Assembly (NCBI RefSeq): GCF_000027005.1
Contig: NC_012965.1
Location: forward strand, 2,033,001 to 2,097,000
Direction: 5' to 3'
Length of the DNA: 64,000 bases
Origin: Komagataella phaffii GS115
Taxonomy: Eukaryota > Ascomycota > Pichiomycetes > Pichiales > Pichiaceae
Position numbers and translations under genes: made by a program. Numbering within the stretch: the first letter of the stretch is position 1; every line of letters starts with the position of its first letter. Below, piece after piece: positions 8,236 to 17,227 of this stretch. Below the pieces are notes generated by a model that ran no database searches, was not told the DNA's origin, and worked only from the letters and a program-made list of their open reading frames with translations.

Positions 8236-9432
8236 ATGATGAACTTTAGGAAAAAAAACCAGTCTGAAAATCCCAATGATTTTGATGACTCTTCGTCTGT
8301 TTCTTCAGGGGAGTTCACGTCGGAAAAGGAGAAAAATAGAAGACCAAAAGAGAATAGTTTCACACAACAAAAGTTGAAGGCAATCAACCCAATATTTACC
8401 CCAAGAACTATCATTCCGTCAATGCTGGTACTTGCTATCATATTTATTCCACTTGGTGTCGCTATGCTGTATGGATCTTCTAGGGTAGAGGAGCTAATTA
8501 TACAATACCAACAATGTGAAAGACTGGCGAGCAGAGATTACTATACGGAGATTCCGGAAGAGTACGTGGATTTCTCTTTCCGAACCAAGACCACTGTGCG
8601 GCCTCAGTGGAAATACTCACTAAATGAGAGTGAGTCTGATCCTGTTGAACAAGGAATTTGTCAGGTACAGTTTGAAATTCCCAATAACATCGGTTCACCG
8701 GTGTTTTTCTTCTACAAATTGTACAACTTTTACCCTAATCACCGAAGATATGTGAAATCCTTCAGCGAATTGCAGTTAAACGGAGATGCTGCATCCTTGA
8801 GCGCAATCAAAGACGCAGTAGGTCAAAACTGTCAGCCACTGAGCGAGAATGATGATGGTATCAAGTACTATCCATGTGGACTGATCGCCAATTCGTTGTA
8901 TAATGACACTTATACGTATCCAGTGGCTGTAAATGGAAGTGAGGGATTGGATTATGAGATGACAAAAGATGGCATTGCATGGAGCTCCAATCAAGCGAGG
9001 TTCAAGAAGACCAAATACAATCCCAATGAAGTGGTACCTCCTCCTAATTGGGTTAAGATGTACCCTGATGGGTACACTGAAGACAACATGCCTGACATTA
9101 GTACGTGGTATGATTTTCAAAACTGGATGGCTCCAGGAGGACTGCCGGTGTTTAGCAAGTTGTACTTCCGAAATGATACTCACTCAATGCAAAGGGGGTT
9201 ATACGAAGTATCTGTTGGTCTACATTTCCCTGTTCTCCCCTATGATGGCAAGAAGGCCATTTACATAAGTACAAGGTCGGTTTTGGGAGGAAAAAATTCG
9301 TTTCTGGGCATTTCATGGGTGGTAGCAGGTGGCGTTTGCTTATTATTGGCCTCAGTCTTTTTGTTGGTTAACATCCTTGTTCCAAGAAAAATGGGTGATT
9401 TGTCCAAAGTAAGTTGGAACAAAGAGCAGTAA
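8236..9432 (+). CDS. LEM3: Lem3/Cdc50-family flippase subunit
   Basis: The 398-aa protein has a short acidic cytosolic tail and a segment KNRRPKENSFTQQKLKAINP that is closer to Lem3 than to Cdc50. Membrane span 1 is at about 58-78, followed by a large glycosylated exoplasmic domain. That domain carries the conserved NHRRYVKSF, YYPCGLIANSLYNDT, TKYNPNEVVPPPNW and MYPDGYTEDNMPDI blocks. Span 2 is at about 355-380, with a tail ending KVSWNKEQ. These proteins are obligate partners of P4-ATPases (Lem3 with Dnf1/Dnf2), enabling ER exit and inward movement of phospholipids. Two in-frame ATGs (8236 and 8239) are adjacent and the choice changes only one residue. Confidence 0.9.
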   Translation: MMNFRKKNQSENPNDFDDSSSVSSGEFTSEKEKNRRPKENSFTQQKLKAINPIFTPRTIIPSMLVLAIIFIPLGVAMLYGSSRVEELIIQYQQCERLASRDYYTEIPEEYVDFSFRTKTTVRPQWKYSLNESESDPVEQGICQVQFEIPNNIGSPVFFFYKLYNFYPNHRRYVKSFSELQLNGDAASLSAIKDAVGQNCQPLSENDDGIKYYPCGLIANSLYNDTYTYPVAVNGSEGLDYEMTKDGIAWSSNQARFKKTKYNPNEVVPPPNWVKMYPDGYTEDNMPDISTWYDFQNWMAPGGLPVFSKLYFRNDTHSMQRGLYEVSVGLHFPVLPYDGKKAIYISTRSVLGGKNSFLGISWVVAGGVCLLLASVFLLVNILVPRKMGDLSKVSWNKEQ

Positions 9433-10655
9433 TCACCACGTCATTTTATATGTATCTTCGTTGCTACTTCTGAAGCAGTTCCGTTTGACTCACCAATCAT
9501 CACGATTGTACCCATTCTTTACTGCGGAGTAGGGCTTACCCATAACAATGATTTTGAACCTGTAATCATAGTCACGAAATGGATTTGGCGAGCTTCTAAA
9601 CTTTTCTCATATTGTTTTGACGCCTGCTTTTATGCTGAAATGTGCTAGATCATTTTTGGTATGGTTGGGATCGTTTGATTTCGTTGCCATTATAGGCCAA
9701 TTTCTTATATGAACAAGGTTCACTGCAAAATACTTGACGATTATCCTTTTACGATTTTATGATTTTCCAGATCATTGGAGCAGAGTTATACAGAAATTGA
9801 TCCTTCAGCACAAAGAACCGATTTCAACCACCACTTGTACAGTTATACATCTATAGGTCCTGATTGGTTCATGAAAATAAAATCATACGCTGGTGGTAAT
9901 TCCGCACTAAATCTTGAATATACTTTCATAATCAGTAGCAAGAAACTTCGAACTACATTGTTAACAATTCTACTCAATTTGTGAGAGAGAAGTACTCCGC
10001 CCTAAACATTTGCAGTCTTCTTCACAACCTTTAAGGTGGGCCATACTGACATAGAATATAAGATGAAAAAAAAATAAAAAGATTGAAGCTAGGAAGAAAT
10101 AAGAGCTGCACAATAAAGGGAGGAGTAACCGTGAAAAAGCACAAAGTGTGTGTTTTTTTCAATTATGTTCCTGTGTTTTCGACACGGTATTCGTCAGATC
10201 GTATGTACTCGACCTCACTTCATTTTACCCCATATTACTGATTTCGTGCATTGTTTCGCGCGTAAGACCCTTGGTCATTTTTGTTTAATGATGATCCCTT
10301 TCGTTCCCTACATCCGCAATTATCGCTCTTACTTTAGAGGTTCCGCAGGCTTTCTCGTATGCGATTGCACAAGTATTTGGTGTTATAGTACTATAAAACA
10401 ACTGCCACTTCTCCGTTTTCTATAGCCCAATGTCCATGTAGTGGTTCGTACTTTGAAATGTATAGTTTTTGCCTTTCGGGCTAATTCAATCAATCCCAGT
10501 TTGTTACGTAATCAGGACGATTTAGCACCCGGAAAATGTTCCTTCCCCGATTCTACTGTTGTTCCACCCTTGTTTAATCTTTCTCAAAATAGCAAGTATA
10601 ACTTGAATATTTTGATACTATCTCCACCTATAAGATACCGCTAGGGCTGCCGACC
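9433..10655. other. Long intergenic region upstream of PH-domain gene, 1223 nt
   Basis: This is the largest gap in the window. It contains a TGACTCA (Gcn4-type) heptamer at 9486-9492 just after LEM3, an A-rich tract at about 10063-10080, and then about 500 nt that is notably pyrimidine-rich on the plus strand up to the ATG at 10656. Short frames of 67-91 codons are present but have no protein-like character. A long transcribed leader with upstream ATGs is possible. No tRNA or box motif was found. Confidence 0.45.
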
Positions 10656-12086
10656 ATGAGTCACAACAAGGAACAGATCCCGTCATTGCTACCCCCCACG
10701 TATCAAGCGTCACAAGATTCAGCAATCGACGAAGATATCCTACCTGATTATTCCTCCTCTCTCAACTACAATGGACTAATTATGCTTAAACACGAACTTA
10801 CTACACCGTTTCAACTTCCCAACAAGCAGAGCGAGTTAGATTGGGAGCCTTACGTGATGGAGTTGAACTCAACACAACTGAACATATACAAATTGAAAGA
10901 CATCAAACTATGTCATTACGTGAAATACTTCTTCGAGAATATGCTTGTAGAAATGTGTTTACCGTTGTCCGCAATGCGGCATACTTCAAGATTCGACCCA
11001 CACTTGAACATAAAAAGTGGTAAGTTAACCAGAAAGTCTCCCAGTGTGAAGCCCGTTAACGCAGTAAAAGTCCCGAATTCGGTGGGGCTTAGAGGACGTC
11101 TCAAAAACTTTGTGTTCGGTGAGGCGGATACCATTGTCGATGATAGACGTCTACCCTTAATAACTAAACTAGCCAAGCAGGATATGGAATCACCTGAATT
11201 CCAGTTGGTGGCTGAAGTTTTGAATCATCAGGACGAATTTAGCGATATCTCCTCAAATTCTAAGAATCAATATTATGACAAGATTCAGGATATCAGGGGA
11301 GAATTGTCTAAGAGCTTGACATTGCAGCGATGCCAAGTCGGCTCTGCTTCTGATCATATAGCTCGACCGTTTACAATTCGTATGCGTTGTGAACTGCAAC
11401 AGTTTATGGTATGTTGCTACAATCCGTACCAGTTTATAAATTGGTACTACAAGCTAGTCTATGCTATCGATATTGCTCTTCCACTCGAGTTGAGAGAGTT
11501 CAATCAAAAGAACTGCAAGACGATTCCAAGAAGAAGTAGACGTATCTCCGCTGGTAGAAGAAACACGTTTGCTTCTCTGAATGATTACAGCTCCTCGGAC
11601 ATAGCAAGACCTAGAGCGAATTCTGTTCCTGTGAATGCAGCTGATAGGCGGAATAACGTGCCTCAAGATGTGGAAGAATTGGAAGATGATGGTTATGACT
11701 ACGAGATATTCGAAAATTCACAATCCGAAAGAACAATCGATGATTGTTACGATGATTCAGAAAAAAAGTACCATGAACCTCCCAGTATACCTTACAGTAA
11801 CTCCTTTGTCACATATTCTAGTTATGAGGAGTTTCTTAATCTAAGATATGCAATCAAATGTATCAAGTCGCTCAAGTTGAAGAAACCATGGTTGGGACAT
11901 AAAGTAACTTTTAACTTTCAATACATTGAAAGCCCAGACTATTCGGAGTCCGATTCAGATGAAAGTATTGTTATTAAGCCCCACTTATTGAATAGTTTCT
12001 CTCCTTCAAATGTTTGCCTTCCAGAAAAGTTTAAATACCAGGATTTTATCATCCAAGATAAAGGGTTATTTTATGTAGAATATTAG
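10656..12086 (+). CDS. Fungal PH-domain protein (YHR131C/YNL144C type)
   Basis: The 476-aa protein starts with a PPTY motif (LPPTYQAS), a possible ligand for the WW domains of Rsp5, and a second Pro-Asp-Tyr (LPDYSS). A split PH-like domain follows: NGLIMLKHELTTPFQ and WEPYVMELNSTQLNIYKL form the first strands. A basic insert precedes the C-terminal part (RPFTIRMRCELQQFMVCC and PYQFINWYYKLVYAIDIALPLELRE) with the expected final helix. A Tyr/Asp-rich acidic linker and a conserved-looking tail complete it. This layout resembles the uncharacterised S. cerevisiae pair YHR131C/YNL144C. Function is unknown; phosphoinositide binding and Rsp5 regulation are inferences. Confidence 0.6.
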   Translation: MSHNKEQIPSLLPPTYQASQDSAIDEDILPDYSSSLNYNGLIMLKHELTTPFQLPNKQSELDWEPYVMELNSTQLNIYKLKDIKLCHYVKYFFENMLVEMCLPLSAMRHTSRFDPHLNIKSGKLTRKSPSVKPVNAVKVPNSVGLRGRLKNFVFGEADTIVDDRRLPLITKLAKQDMESPEFQLVAEVLNHQDEFSDISSNSKNQYYDKIQDIRGELSKSLTLQRCQVGSASDHIARPFTIRMRCELQQFMVCCYNPYQFINWYYKLVYAIDIALPLELREFNQKNCKTIPRRSRRISAGRRNTFASLNDYSSSDIARPRANSVPVNAADRRNNVPQDVEELEDDGYDYEIFENSQSERTIDDCYDDSEKKYHEPPSIPYSNSFVTYSSYEEFLNLRYAIKCIKSLKLKKPWLGHKVTFNFQYIESPDYSESDSDESIVIKPHLLNSFSPSNVCLPEKFKYQDFIIQDKGLFYVEY

Positions 12087-12224
12087 AGAGTGGTTCTTTT
12101 TTTTTCCCTAACCCATCTGGATAATCGGTGTAGTTAGTTAGTAACCAATATTAGCGTGCGCGCTTGGACGTAGAGTACACGAACATTAACATAAATTGGA
12201 CTTGTTTGTCACTAATTGCGGTGG

Positions 12225-14157
12225 ATGGCTGATTTACAGGGATTTATTAATCATAGCTTTCCCAATCTGCCTAGTTTGGAAAGGTTAAATCTCACTGCAG
12301 ATTCAATCAGCCAAAAAAGAGAAACTTTGGTTTCTAAATTCAACCAAACAAGCAGTGTACAGATTGACAATGCGGTTCTTTTGGTTAGTAAAATTAAGGA
12401 AATACTTGGCTCAACCGCTTCAGACGATGATAAGATCGGACAATTAACCCAGTTAAGACATGATTATGGAAGCACAGATTTTATGGTAAACGTCATTCAA
12501 AAATTTCAGGAGTCTGTCGCAATCAGGCGTTTACAAATGAAATCTTCTTTACTAGAGGCAATTCAACATCAGGGCCCATTTTCAATCAACTCAATCAAGG
12601 AGATTTCAAGCAATGCTTTTCAGCTCGCTGATTCAGATGTCAATGATTCTTTGCATGACACGATAATGGATTCGATTGAAGAGAAGAAAGCTCTTCTTAA
12701 TGAACTGTATCACCGTATAGATTCGTGGGATAAAATGGATTCTAAAGACATTAGTCACTTCGTTAATATCAATTCACAGTTGCATGATCTTATTGTGCTA
12801 CAAACTCTTGACCCAGTACTTTCTGCTTCGAAATTGCATCTAGTAGCGTTCGAGAGCTTACTCTCCACCAATTTGCAAGTTAAGTTTGCTTTTCATTTCT
12901 CCGGAAAAAAGAAGACCAACAATATAAGCAAACCAGAGTGGTGGGTAGACTATTTACTGAAATGGCTGGACCAGCATGCCTCCCTTTTTAATTTGCATTT
13001 TAGTGTGTCATTAAAGGACACTATTTACCAAGAGACTTTCTTCATAGATCATTTGATCACTGCTGTGAGAGAGATCTGTAGAGAAAAAATATGCTCTGAT
13101 TTAGACATGTTGTTAGCACATGAGAATCAATCCCTTCTTACTCATTTCATTGGGGAATTACGAAGATTAGATAAGTCACTGTCTGACAACTTTTACTGGA
13201 GTTCCTCAGGTTTTATTGATACTTTCATCTTGGAAAACGATCAAGTGTTTGCTACTTGGCTGCAAAACGAATGCCGGTTCTCGTTCAATCGTTTTGATGA
13301 TATTATTAACACTGATTTACAAGCATTTGAAATTGATCTAGATTCTAATCTAAAGGGAGAAGTTAAGTCAACAAAATCTTCTTTGAACTTGAAAATTCTG
13401 ATAGAAAACACTACTAAGAATTATGAGAATATGAACAACCTCAACAAACAACTCAAATTTTTATCTGAAATCCAGCTGGCACTACTCAATAGCTATTACC
13501 AGAGATTGGAAGAAGGTTTGAAAAGCTTTGAGTCTATCTACATGAAAAGACCAATAGATCACAATTCCAGCTTAAACGCTTCTTCCATAGAAAGATTATT
13601 CAGGATTATTTGCTCATTAAAGTTCATGATTTTTCAACTGGAACACTGGTCACAGGAACTTGTTTTTGTTAGTTTATGGGAGGTTATCAACAAGGATAGG
13701 TCAGCCACCGATAACTCTAGCTCGACTACTTTTTTTTACTCCATAATTTCACATTATCAAAAGTTAGTAAAAAAATAGCAATCATGACCTAATTTTGATA
13801 ATGGAGAGAGAAATTCAATCACTAATGAAATCATATTTCTCATTGAATGATTGGTCCAGTATTGAAAATCCGGATAGCTCATTGAGTGCAGAACTAGAGT
13901 TCCCTGTTAAGGCTTTAGCCAACATACTCACTTTTGTCGAAAACTTGATATCCACTGCGGATTACTTGAGCTTCAAAAAGGAAATCTCCAAGTTGTTGTC
14001 AGCTTATATCATCTCAAACATCATTCATCTTAATAGGTTCAACCATGCTGGAGTATCCAACTTGAAATATGACGTTCAACATATGTGGCGTCAGCTCGCA
14101 TTGCCCAAGGATGAAAGCTATCGGGCAATTAATAAAGAGTTGGCATTAAAACATTGA
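12225..14157 (+). CDS. TIP20: Dsl1-complex tether subunit Tip20 (RINT1 family), apparent 1-nt frameshift at 13769-13775
   Basis: The first frame (ATG 12225; the longer frame starts at TTG 12216) encodes a helical protein with the RINT1/TIP20 signature FAFHFSGKKKTN followed by KPEWWVDYLLKWLDQHA. It stops at TAG 13776-13778, right after a run of seven A (13769-13775). The +1 frame opens at 13771 and continues to 14157 with the expected C-terminal helices (IMEREIQSLMKSYFSLNDW, and a final MWRQLALPKDESY). The two halves together (about 640 aa) approach the family length; S. cerevisiae Tip20 is about 700. Tip20 tethers Golgi-derived COPI vesicles at the ER with Dsl1 and Sec39. An intron across the break is ruled out by size. 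The break may be a homopolymer sequencing error, slippage or real damage. Confidence 0.75.
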
Positions 14158-14163
14158 TTCTGT

Positions 14164-16662
14164 TTAATAGAAGCTGCCCATCACATTCTGACCTGTACAG
14201 AGTTTATCTTCTTCTTCTTTGCCATTCTGCTCTAGTTCATCCTCTTTGTATTCGTAGCTATTGTAAATATTCTTAAAATTCTCAACCATTTCGCCAATGT
14301 TATTCAGCATTCCAGAAGGACCATCCTTATTATCATCGTCGGATTCATTCATCCAGTTACCGTCATCATCTGTATCTACATCAGAGGTAAGAATATCATT
14401 ATCGATCCGTGCTTGGTTGCTTGGCTCTTTAAAGCTGATAGGTTCAGGAATCAGAGCTCTACCATGGTGTTTTGTATTTGTTATTACATTCATTTCCGAT
14501 TCCTTTGCAGTAAAAGATGAGTAACGTGATATGATCGGAGAATCTATTTTTTTCGACTTCCCAGTTTGAAATTTTGAAAGCTGCTTTGAAAAATCTCTTT
14601 CTGCCTTTTCCTTCTGCTGCGAATAGATCTTTTTCAAATCCGATGTTCCGTTCATGAAAGAGTCTACATCTTTTACTGATTCAGAACCAATGCTCTCACT
14701 ATCAGTCTTAGATGAATCGCACTGACCATCTGTTCTTTGATCAGTAAAATGATTCTCTACCAAATGGTCCAAAACCTGCCAACCGTATGCATTCGCAAAC
14801 TTTCTGCGCACTATAATATTGTTGTGAGCATCGGGCAGTAAGTTGACCAAAACTTTTCTCCACGTAAGGCCTTTATGCCATTTTCTGGCAATTAACTCTT
14901 CTAACTGCTTTTGTCTTCCGAGTGGATCGAGAGATTCCAAAAATGAGATCGATCTGTCTTTCGGGGAGAATTTATCTCTCGGAGGAAGATCTGAGTCATG
15001 ATAAATCTGATCATGAATTATAACGTTCTCTCTAGTGGACGGGTCAACGATGTAGGATGTTGGTGGTAACGGAGGAAGCAGAACTTTTGCAGCTGACTCT
15101 ATTACAGAAGATTTAGGAAGAACATCTATAATGTCCTCTCTGTTTCCTCCCTTGTTATTCTGATAGTTCAAATCGTCGTGATCTTGTTCATCATGGTCCT
15201 CGTCCTTGGTTTGATATCTCCTATATTTTCGGCTCTTCTTTTTCTTTATTTGAGCAGTTGGTATGCAATAAGTGATAGCAGTTTGTATAGGCGACAGACA
15301 ACAACTCATCCAGGACTCCTTGAGTTGATCGCCTGTGGAGTCGTCTGCTGGATCCTCAGAAATCTTACCGACAGAAGTCGCATTATCGAAATTACCGCTT
15401 GTCAAGCTTGGATCACTGTTCGAAGGTGGACTATCTTCTATTCCTTTATGATGCTTCATTGGAGATTTTCTTTCGTTCCTAATAACTTGAGATACTTGGG
15501 ATAAGCCTTTCCAGTCTAAGAAGAGCAAAGCTGATGTCCTCAAGGGTACAATACCATCGTGAAGTGCATTAGCATACAAAGTTCTGTTTTTGAATCTTTT
15601 CAAAGCAACGTGTGTAGGCCCTGTAGGTAATAAATACAGTAATGGCTTCGCTTGCTGGAGACTCAAATCCTGTCCAGTTTTACCTACAACTCCCATGGCC
15701 AGCGCCATTTTAACATAGCCTGGATTTTCATTTGAAATACCCAAAAATGGGGAAGCTAGTGAAATAAAGTTAATGGGCTCAACTTTTTGAAAGAAGCTAG
15801 GGTAATTATGTTGTATGTATCCAATAGCAAATGTCTGAACTAACCCACCAAGAGAGTGTGAAATGAACGATATTTTGTTAACATTTGGACGGTACATTTC
15901 ATTAATAATAGCTTCTGCAAGTCTTGTGCCCAAGTACTTGACGCCTCTTTCAGTTTGGCATACGTTTCCAAAATATCCCTTAACAATTACATTTTCTCCA
16001 GCTAGATTCGACTTTCTATCAATAAGTTCCTTTAAGTAAAACATGTCAGCACTTGCATTAGAATGTAGACCATGGGTGACCACTACCAGATGCACAGGAT
16101 AATCATCTTTCACTAATGGCTTATTCCAAAGGTCTAAAGTATCGTTGCTCACAACACTAAAATCTGGACTAAAACATCCATACAGGTCTTTGTCGAATGG
16201 CTTCAAATGCTGTTTACTAAGTGATTCGTCGACAATAGTAAACTCAAAATGAACTTCTGATGTGGTAGAGAAGATCACTTGGCTAATAATGTCTACGTGC
16301 CAGTCGTATCTTTCTTTTAGAACATGTATTGGTAAACTCATAACGAAACTTTGGCCTGGTTGAATATTGGGGTTATACTTGGGTTGTTCGGCAGTAACAA
16401 AGCATTGCTTGTTATGATCATACTCTGAAGAAGTAACATCAGCATAAATTATAAACGGTCCTGCCAAATATGCGGCCCGGAGGGGCAATAACTCTACGTT
16501 CTTGACCTTGAACTGGAATGACTTCTTAAGCAATTGCTCCGGATTTAATTCGGGAGGAGGTGTATATGTAACCATGAAGCGAAAGATCTCCCCAACCTTA
16601 ACTGACTTACGCTGCCGATAAATTAGATTTGTAGAATTGGTCTTATTGGATTTCTTAGTCAT
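14164..16662 (-). CDS. ROG1-like DUF676 lipase
   Basis: The 832-aa protein has an N-terminal beta-rich region (about 15-150), then an alpha/beta-hydrolase domain of the DUF676 type. It contains VVVTHGLHSN (His197-Gly198, oxyanion region) and the nucleophile elbow ISHSLGGL with Ser270. It continues with SLASPFLGIS, and NALHDGIVPLRTS supplies a likely Asp/His region. The C-terminal third is charged and disordered. S. cerevisiae relatives are ROG1, YDR444W and YDL109C; Rog1 is a monoacylglycerol lipase. I cannot assign one-to-one orthology. It is convergent with TIP20, with 6 nt between the stop codons, so the 3' untranslated regions must overlap. Confidence 0.82.
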   Translation of the reverse strand: MTKKSNKTNSTNLIYRQRKSVKVGEIFRFMVTYTPPPELNPEQLLKKSFQFKVKNVELLPLRAAYLAGPFIIYADVTSSEYDHNKQCFVTAEQPKYNPNIQPGQSFVMSLPIHVLKERYDWHVDIISQVIFSTTSEVHFEFTIVDESLSKQHLKPFDKDLYGCFSPDFSVVSNDTLDLWNKPLVKDDYPVHLVVVTHGLHSNASADMFYLKELIDRKSNLAGENVIVKGYFGNVCQTERGVKYLGTRLAEAIINEMYRPNVNKISFISHSLGGLVQTFAIGYIQHNYPSFFQKVEPINFISLASPFLGISNENPGYVKMALAMGVVGKTGQDLSLQQAKPLLYLLPTGPTHVALKRFKNRTLYANALHDGIVPLRTSALLFLDWKGLSQVSQVIRNERKSPMKHHKGIEDSPPSNSDPSLTSGNFDNATSVGKISEDPADDSTGDQLKESWMSCCLSPIQTAITYCIPTAQIKKKKSRKYRRYQTKDEDHDEQDHDDLNYQNNKGGNREDIIDVLPKSSVIESAAKVLLPPLPPTSYIVDPSTRENVIIHDQIYHDSDLPPRDKFSPKDRSISFLESLDPLGRQKQLEELIARKWHKGLTWRKVLVNLLPDAHNNIIVRRKFANAYGWQVLDHLVENHFTDQRTDGQCDSSKTDSESIGSESVKDVDSFMNGTSDLKKIYSQQKEKAERDFSKQLSKFQTGKSKKIDSPIISRYSSFTAKESEMNVITNTKHHGRALIPEPISFKEPSNQARIDNDILTSDVDTDDDGNWMNESDDDNKDGPSGMLNNIGEMVENFKNIYNSYEYKEDELEQNGKEEEDKLCTGQNVMGSFY

Positions 16663-17227
16663 CTTGATTCATGGCTAGCCGTTATCTTTGGACGGAAGTA
16701 ACTAACTATGCGGTTATGTACAAAAGAGCTTAATGTGCATATCAGAAGTCGCGGTCAGCGCACGTAAATCTTTCGAATACGTCAAAATAAGTGAAGAAAC
16801 GAATGAAACCTCTAACCGCCTTTAGTTCCTCAAAAAGTTCGTAGGAGATAACGTTGGGCTATGCTACTTAGATCGACCTTAAAGTTGGCAACCAGACTGT
16901 TGGGATTTGTATGGGTATCGAAATCTAATAACTCGAAAAGAGATTGTTGAAGACGTGTCCATCGAATAAAAAATATGTTTACATCAGCTGATGCTACTTC
17001 TATGTATAGCTGAACAGTTGTAATCAGGTTTTTTGCTTCGATCAGCCTTGTGAACTTGTAGAAGTAATCTATCTCTATTTAAACCTCCCAAAGTCAAGAT
17101 AATTAATTGTACCTTGCCACGCGCGAACGTTAAATGCTTACAGATAGTATAGAAATAAACTCAGAAAGACCATCTCAAAGGAGTTTAATTTACCAGTTTT
17201 CAGAACATCTGTATAACCAATGACGCT
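16663..17227. other. Divergent intergenic region between two hydrolase-like genes, 565 nt
   Basis: This is the promoter region of the ROG1-like gene (minus) and the YML020W-type gene (plus). A CGCGCG-containing stretch (CCACGCGCGAACG) lies near 17116-17128 and resembles, but does not match, an MCB element. No RNA gene was seen. Confidence 0.45.
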
